Below, in pieces: positions 59,290-64,000 of a DNA stretch of 64,000 nt. This stretch comes from Stigmatella erecta (GTDB lineage Bacteria; Myxococcota; Myxococcia; Myxococcales; Myxococcaceae). The notes beneath the pieces were generated by a model that worked only from the letters and a program-made list of their open reading frames with translations, was not told the origin of the DNA and ran no database searches. The stretch is from positions 310,001-374,000 of the forward strand of contig NZ_FOIJ01000006.1 in NCBI RefSeq assembly GCF_900111745.1, written 5' to 3'. Each line of letters starts with the position of its first letter. Position 1 is the first letter of the stretch. The position numbers were made by a program, and so were the translations under genes.

Positions 59290-62025
59290 ATGTTGATGCG
59301 CGTTTGGACCCAAGCGCTCTGCGCCGCCGTGTGTGTTCTGGTGTTCGTTGGATGTGGCGGCGACGAATGTGTCGATCAGTACGACTGTCGCAACGACAAA
59401 GGTGAGCCCCCGGCAGGCCAATTTTATGTGTGTGTCGCGAACAAGTGTGAGCTTCGCGATGTGAACTCCCCGGGAGACGGGGGCACGCCCGATGGGGGCG
59501 GCCCCGGCCCCGTCGATGCCGGCCCCACCACCGTGTGCCGGGACACGGCCCTCGTGGGCGTTGACCAGGGCTGCACCGCCGAGGCGCCCTCCTGTGACGC
59601 GGCCGCGAACGGTGGCCTGGGCCAGTGCAAGACCTGCGGCGACTCCGACAAGGGCGACGGCCGCGACCAGGGCTGCTCCACGGATGCCCCCTTCTGTGAT
59701 CCTTCCGCGAACGGTGGCAATGGGGCCTGCCGGGCCTGCCTCAACTCCGGGGCCGGTAGCGCCCAGGATCAGGGCTGCGCGGCCGCCGCGCCCCTCTGCG
59801 ACAGCGCGGCGGGCAATGGCGTGGGCGCCTGCAAGGTCTGTCTGGATACGGCCGCCGCGGGCAGCACCGCGGCCGACGATGGGTGCTCCGCGCCCACCTC
59901 CATCTGCGACACGGCCGCGGCCGACGGCGCCGGCGCGTGCAAGATCTGCGTGACGGGCAGCAACGAGGGTTGCCCGGGCTCGCAGACGTGCAACGCCCAG
60001 GGAACCGCGTGCGAGGGCTGCGAGAACAACGACTCCTGCACCAACCCCTCCACCCCCATCTGCAAGCCGCCGCCTCCCGTGTCGAGCTGCGTGGAGTGCA
60101 TCGACAACTCGAGCTGCTCCGGTGCGCGTCCCGCCTGCAACACGGGCACCAACCTGTGCGGTTGCACGGCGGATGCGCAGTGTGCCGCCGCCACGGGCAC
60201 GGCTGACTACTGCGACACCTCCGCCAGCAATGGCCGGGGCGAGTGCCGGGTCTGCGTGACGAACGCGCACTGTGCCGCGCAGGACCCCTCCAAGCCCCTC
60301 TGTGACAATGCGACCGCCTGCGTCCAGTGCCTGACCAACGCGAGCTGCTCGCTGAACCAGGTGTGCAACGCCAGCAAGGCCTGCGAGGCCGCGCCCGGCG
60401 TCGACCCCGCCGCCACCAGCGCGCAGATCCAGGCGTTCCTGAACGCCCCCAGCGGCGTCCTGACCCCGGTACTGGCCATCAACAACGCGTTCATCACGTA
60501 CATCAAGCCTGCCGTCGGTACGGATGCGACGGGCTTCTTCCTCCAAGCCCAGGCCAATGGTCCCGCGATGTTCGTGTTGTATGATCCGACGGGCCTTCAG
60601 GTGGGCGATCGCGTCTCCCTCACCGTGGCCGAGAAGAGCCTCATCTCGGGCATCGATGCGGCCAAGACCCTCCAGGCGGCCCCCACCATCGAGGCCCGGG
60701 GCTACCCGGTTCAGAACCTGAACACGGCCACCCCCGCGGGGCTCGCCGTGGACGTCTCCTCGAAGTCCGACCTCCAGAGCAGCCTCGACCAGTACGAGAG
60801 CGAGCTCATCGCGCTGACGGGCACCCTCGCCACCGCGCCTGCCTCTTCGGGCTCTGGCCATGTCGCCATGCAGATCACCACCCAGGGCATGCAGACGGCG
60901 GCGTCGACCTTCGTGCTTCGTCTCGCCGCCACGCTGACCAGCGAGCTCGACTTGGCTCCTGGCTGCCAGTTCACGCTCAAGGCGGGACCGATGTGGCGCT
61001 TCACGCCCAACGCCAACAGCAACGCGGCCCAGCCGTCCGCTTACGCCGCTTCGGACATCACCTTCACCTGTCCTGCCCCGAAGCTGGTGAATGCGGTGGC
61101 CGCGTCTCCGACGGAGGTCATCCTGAACTTTGACCGCCTCATCGCCCCGGCGAGCGTGACGAACGCCGCGCAGCAGTTCACCTTCAACAATGGACTGACC
61201 GCCACGGGCGCCGAGGTGGAGGGCAAGCAGATCACCGTGACCACGGGCGCCCAGACGAGTGGGACGGACTACACCGTCACCGTCGCGGCGAGCGTCACCG
61301 ACACTGCGGGCACCCCGGTTCCCTCGCCAGGCAACACGGCCACCTTCAAGGGCTACCGGACCCAGGCCGTGCTCGTGCTCAATGAGGTCAACCCGAACGT
61401 CAGCACCGCCAACGGGAACCGGGACCTCATCGAGCTGAAGGTCCTCTCCGCGGGGAACACGAGTGGAATGACGCTCATTCAGGAGCCGGCCAACAGCTCC
61501 ACCCAGTCGCTCCTGGCCACGCTGCCTGACGTGTCCGTGCAGGCCGGAGACCTCATCGTCATCCACATGAGCCCGGATGCCGCCCGCGGCGATGCCACCA
61601 CCAGCGAGACCACGGCCAAGAACGAGAACACCGCCACGACCAACTATCCAGGGGCGTGGGACTTTGTGGGCAACGCCACCCACATCGTGTTCTCCAATCA
61701 GGTGCTGCGCATCAACTCGGTCGCGGGCGTGACGCAGGATGCCGTGGCCTTCGCGCGCAGCGACCTGACGGGCACCAGCCGCCCCTCGGGCTTCCCGCCC
61801 CGGCTGCAGGCTGCTCAGGCGGAAGGGCTGTGGCTGCCCGCCAACTGCAATGGCGAGCTGTGCGTCTACGACACCACGCCGCAGAACGCGGTCAACGTGT
61901 CGGTGGACTGGAAGAACGCAGGCAGCGCCCAGACGGGGATCAGCATCCGCCGCGTAGGGGCCACGGACACCCATCAGGCCTCGGACTGGGCCAGTGGCGC
62001 GCAGAGCTTCGGCCTGCCGAACTAG
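59290..62025 (+). CDS. Cysteine-rich surface lipoprotein with lamin-tail domain
   Basis: A 911-residue lipoprotein with a signal ending in VFVGC. Residues about 27-365 are cysteine repeats of the myxobacterial type (DQGCSTDAPFCDPSANGG, GACKVCLDT, QDQGCAAAAPLCD), which probably form many disulfides. A beta-rich region (about 375-590) follows, then an SbsA-like Ig domain (about 600-690) and a lamin-tail domain (about 695-830, LVLNEVNPNVS with RDLIELKVLS). GGAGGG lies upstream of the ATG at 59290. It is probably surface exposed and adhesive; function unproven. A strong terminator follows its stop. Confidence 0.85.
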   Translation: MLMRVWTQALCAAVCVLVFVGCGGDECVDQYDCRNDKGEPPAGQFYVCVANKCELRDVNSPGDGGTPDGGGPGPVDAGPTTVCRDTALVGVDQGCTAEAPSCDAAANGGLGQCKTCGDSDKGDGRDQGCSTDAPFCDPSANGGNGACRACLNSGAGSAQDQGCAAAAPLCDSAAGNGVGACKVCLDTAAAGSTAADDGCSAPTSICDTAAADGAGACKICVTGSNEGCPGSQTCNAQGTACEGCENNDSCTNPSTPICKPPPPVSSCVECIDNSSCSGARPACNTGTNLCGCTADAQCAAATGTADYCDTSASNGRGECRVCVTNAHCAAQDPSKPLCDNATACVQCLTNASCSLNQVCNASKACEAAPGVDPAATSAQIQAFLNAPSGVLTPVLAINNAFITYIKPAVGTDATGFFLQAQANGPAMFVLYDPTGLQVGDRVSLTVAEKSLISGIDAAKTLQAAPTIEARGYPVQNLNTATPAGLAVDVSSKSDLQSSLDQYESELIALTGTLATAPASSGSGHVAMQITTQGMQTAASTFVLRLAATLTSELDLAPGCQFTLKAGPMWRFTPNANSNAAQPSAYAASDITFTCPAPKLVNAVAASPTEVILNFDRLIAPASVTNAAQQFTFNNGLTATGAEVEGKQITVTTGAQTSGTDYTVTVAASVTDTAGTPVPSPGNTATFKGYRTQAVLVLNEVNPNVSTANGNRDLIELKVLSAGNTSGMTLIQEPANSSTQSLLATLPDVSVQAGDLIVIHMSPDAARGDATTSETTAKNENTATTNYPGAWDFVGNATHIVFSNQVLRINSVAGVTQDAVAFARSDLTGTSRPSGFPPRLQAAQAEGLWLPANCNGELCVYDTTPQNAVNVSVDWKNAGSAQTGISIRRVGATDTHQASDWASGAQSFGLPN

Positions 62026-62032
62026 TCCTCGC

Positions 62033-62050
62033 GTGAGCCGGAAGGCTCAC
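62033..62050. terminator. Small hairpin between convergent genes
   Basis: GTGAGCC (62033-62039) and GGCTCAC (62044-62050) form a 7-bp stem with a GGAA loop, containing the reverse-strand stop of the convergent gene. It precedes the larger terminator at 62062-62102. Confidence 0.5.
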
Positions 62051-62607
62051 CGTTGAATCCCGAGGGGCCGCGACTCATCTGGGACGCGGCCCCTCTCCTT
62101 TTCCACGGCCTCCTGCGCCTCGGAGGCCCGGCGCAGCAGCTCCACCTCGCGCGCCACCCACTCGCCCTGCGCTTCCTCGTAGCGCACGCGCACCTCGGCC
62201 CCTTGGGCCACCGACCACCGGCTCACCTCCTGGCCCTTCTCCACGTAGAGGGTGTCCTCCTGGGTCCGGACCTCCTGCTCCTGGCCGGCCTCATCCCGGA
62301 AGAGCAGTTCGTCGTCCCCCACCCACTCCACCGTGCCCGAGGTACTCGCCGAGGGCAGCGGATGTCCCGCCGTTTCTTGTTCCGCGGGCTCGCCGCCCTC
62401 CACCTCGACCTTCAGGTTGCGCCGCTGGGCATCCAGCGCCCCTGGCTCGGGCAGCCGCTCCCGGGAGGCCATCAGGTTCTTCAACACGTCGGAGCGGGCC
62501 TCCCGCTCATTCGCGCTCGGGGCCTTGTCCGGGCTGGAGCAGGCAGCCCCCCCGAGGCTCAGGCCCCCCAGCACGGCGAGGACTGCCCACATGTGCAGAC
62601 GGTGCAT
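62047..62607 (-). CDS. Small lipoprotein of unknown function
   Basis: A 186-residue lipoprotein with signal ending in LGGAAC. The mature part has a helical Glu/Arg-rich start (NEREARSDVLKNLMASRERLPEPG) and a beta-rich domain with GTVEWVGDDELLFRDEAGQEQEVRTQ and EVRVRYEEAQGEWVAREVE, like small periplasmic OB or PepSY-type barrels. The start chosen is the ATG at 62607, with AAGG nearby. Its last codons contain the terminator of the convergent gene. No family was recognised. Confidence 0.7.
   Translation of the reverse strand: MHRLHMWAVLAVLGGLSLGGAACSSPDKAPSANEREARSDVLKNLMASRERLPEPGALDAQRRNLKVEVEGGEPAEQETAGHPLPSASTSGTVEWVGDDELLFRDEAGQEQEVRTQEDTLYVEKGQEVSRWSVAQGAEVRVRYEEAQGEWVAREVELLRRASEAQEAVEKERGRVPDESRPLGIQR
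62062..62102 (+). terminator. Intrinsic terminator of the Cys-rich lipoprotein gene
   Basis: A perfect 11-bp stem, GAGGGGCCGCG (62062-62072) and CGCGGCCCCTC (62085-62095), is followed by TCCTTTT. It has the orientation to stop plus-strand transcription. It lies inside the 3' coding end of the convergent lipoprotein gene. Confidence 0.8.
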
Positions 62608-62837
62608 CACCTTGGTCCCCTTTCCGGCCGGTCCGCGCCGTGCGGCCAGCACACTTCCTCACCTCCAAAGATGGGGACTGCTCCGCCAGCGGAAAATCCT
62701 CGTTTTTGTCTGCCTGGCACTTCCTGGGGTATTCATCTACTCAGGGGGTTGTGTGCCTTCCTGCTGAGGTGGCAGGCCCTCTGACGTCGAGTTTTCTGGA
62801 AAAATCCTGATGTCTTGAATATCATTAATTGTTGCTG

Positions 62838-64000
62838 ATGAAGGATCCTTCCCCTCCAGCCTCCCTGCCCATCGGGAACGTGTACTCGGCTTTCCTCTGG
62901 CAGCGCTGGCCCCGTCGGCTCCAGCAGCTGAGCCGGATGGCCGTGGCGGGAAGCGGCCTGCTGCTGCTGCTCGCCGCGCCCTGGGGGCCCGGCGCGTCCG
63001 AGAGCCCTTCGTTCCTCGGCGTGATGGGCCTGCGGCTCCTGGGGCTGGGGCTGGCGGTGGCCGCCCTGCTGCTGCGCAACCTCAAGTCCGGTCCCTGGGT
63101 GAGCGTGGGGTGCCTCGCGCTGTGGATCCTCTCCGGCCAGGCCTCGTTCTATGTGGCGGGCGCCCAGCGCAGCATGCCGCACACGGCCCTGCTGCTCTTG
63201 TGCCTGCTGCTCGTGCCGCTGGTGCTCCCCCTGCACACCGCCGGGCGGATCCTCTTCTATAGCGCCGTGAGCGTCAGCCACGGGGTGATGGAGTTCACCC
63301 TGGCCGCGGGGGATGCGCTGGCCCCCCGGTTGATGGGCATCGCCACGCTGAGCGTGAGCACCGTGGCCATCGCCTTGCCCTTGCGCTCCACGCTGCGCGC
63401 CCTGCAGCGGCTGTTCTTCCTCAAGCTGAAGATCGGCTCGACGTCACGGACCCTGAAGACGTCCCGGGCCCAGGTGAACGAGGCCACCGAGACGCTGGCC
63501 CGGCTGGTGGAGACGCTGCAGAACTCCACGCTGGAGCTGTCCAGTGACTCGGCGCGCGCACGCATGGAGACCGAGCGCATCACCCAGGCCAGCGAGGCCG
63601 TGGCGCGCATGGCCCAGGCCGCCTCCGAGCGGGCCTTTGGCGCCAGCAGCATCGTGTCCCAGGCCACCGGGCACACCGAGCGCATCGACGCCCAGATGGA
63701 GCGCGTGAAGAGTGGGATGACCAGCATCGGGCACGCCATCGGGCACACCGAGAGCAGCCTGCGGGAGCTCGTCCACCACGCCCGGCAGATCGTCTCCTTC
63801 ACGAACACGCTGCAGGAGTTCGCCAATCAGACGGACGTGCTCGCGCTCAATGCCTCGCTGGAAGCCGCCCGCGCGGGCGAGGCCGGGCGAAGCTTCGCGG
63901 TCGTCGCCCGCGAGGTCCGCAAGCTGTCCGAGGCGTCCAAGGGCAGCTCGGTGAAGATCAACGAGGTGGTGCGCGGCATCCACGAGCAGCTGGACTCGAC
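62838..64000 (+). CDS. Methyl-accepting chemotaxis protein (3' end outside window)
   Basis: The 387 visible residues start at the ATG at 62838. Six hydrophobic segments (about residues 35-50, 58-78, 85-105, 113-132, 138-155, 162-178) form a membrane sensor without a large periplasmic domain, unlike classical receptors. A cytoplasmic coiled coil follows (about 190-330, [15 protein letters not shown]), then the conserved signalling hairpin [21 protein letters not shown] with [13 protein letters not shown], near the right edge. It would signal through CheA/CheW. An AT-rich stretch (about 62790-62835) before the ATG probably holds the promoter. The gene continues past base 64000. Confidence 0.9.
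   Translation, partial: MKDPSPPASLPIGNVYSAFLWQRWPRRLQQLSRMAVAGSGLLLLLAAPWGPGASESPSFLGVMGLRLLGLGLAVAALLLRNLKSGPWVSVGCLALWILSGQASFYVAGAQRSMPHTALLLLCLLLVPLVLPLHTAGRILFYSAVSVSHGVMEFTLAAGDALAPRLMGIATLSVSTVAIALPLRSTLRALQRLFFLKLKIGSTSRTLKTSRAQVNEATETLARLVETLQNSTLELSSDSARARMETERITQASEAVARMAQAASERAFGASSIVSQATGHTERIDAQMERVKSGMTSIGHAIGHTESSLRELVHHARQIVSFTNTLQEFANQTDVLALNASLEAARAGEAGRSFAVVAREVRKLSEASKGSSVKINEVVRGIHEQLDS

Noticed and set aside
59119-61974. A 951-codon minus-strand frame opposite the Cys-rich lipoprotein
   Set aside because: It is a Gly/Arg/His/Val-rich antisense shadow with no ribosome-binding site or family similarity.

Overview
The window is high-GC DNA (roughly 70 percent by eye, with G/C at most third codon positions) from a myxobacterium, most likely of the Cystobacterineae (Stigmatella, Cystobacter, Archangium, Myxococcus type). 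The lineage call rests on several protein families essentially restricted to that group: a DUF2378/TIGR02265 protein (2946-3590), a DUF2381/TIGR02268 protein (33531-34478), a tandem DUSAM-domain protein (35086-35871) and a SitA-like lipoprotein. No rRNA or tRNA gene, CRISPR array or insertion sequence was found. Genes are densely packed on both strands; two genes run off the ends (an FKBP prolyl isomerase at the left, a chemoreceptor at the right).

Layout. 1-5400: signalling genes (hybrid histidine kinase, DUF2378 protein, single-domain response regulator), oligoribonuclease and a phosphoribosyltransferase-like protein. 5600-14000: a TenA/haem-oxygenase-like plus cupin fusion, an enoyl-CoA hydratase, a lipoprotein M1 aminopeptidase, a lipid A-type acyltransferase, alanine racemase and an ApaH-like phosphoesterase. 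14000-16700: a class III aminotransferase facing a two-gene operon of a haem-oxygenase-like diiron oxidase and a VOC metalloenzyme. 16700-21100: a KaiC-like double ATPase coupled to a response regulator, a class V aminotransferase and an outer-membrane-type lipoprotein. 21100-25000: three GT4 glycosyltransferases. 25000-27900: a cyclase-family lipoprotein and a divergent DUF2917/MocR pair around a strong inverted repeat. 27800-31200: a translationally coupled Mla/MCE lipid-transport operon (mlaE, mlaF, mlaD) preceded by a lipoprotein gene with an apparent homopolymer frameshift. 31400-38800: recF and dnaN, separated by a lower-GC accessory block holding DUF2381, SitA-like and DUSAM genes. 39100-43300: an overlapping ECF sigma, membrane regulator and caspase-repeat protein operon. 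43300-47400: a cysteine-free S4 paralogue with a Fur-family box, thioredoxin 2, nicotinate phosphoribosyltransferase and a sensor kinase. 47500-53000: the most interesting block, described below. 53000-64000: a lipid kinase, three secreted or surface proteins of lower GC or repetitive composition, an M64 peptidase, and the chemoreceptor.

Best candidate for an undescribed system: five co-directional minus-strand genes at 52949-47506 encode an NrtR-type Nudix repressor, a PP2C phosphatase, a YegI-like protein kinase with a zinc ribbon, an enlarged nicotinamidase and a vWA protein. The kinase/phosphatase/vWA trio is the TerY-P (YegI/YegK/YegL) triad; here it appears tied to NAD metabolism. Two promoters in the block, one before the nrtR-like gene and one before the nicotinamidase gene, share a 36-bp element (31 of 36 identical) in which a palindrome of the form GTGTyGATwGGACAC sits exactly between a -35 and a -10 hexamer. 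That pattern suggests the repressor controls both itself and the nicotinamidase/vWA unit, making an NAD-responsive phospho-signalling module. Nicotinate phosphoribosyltransferase lies 2.9 kb away but has no such site.
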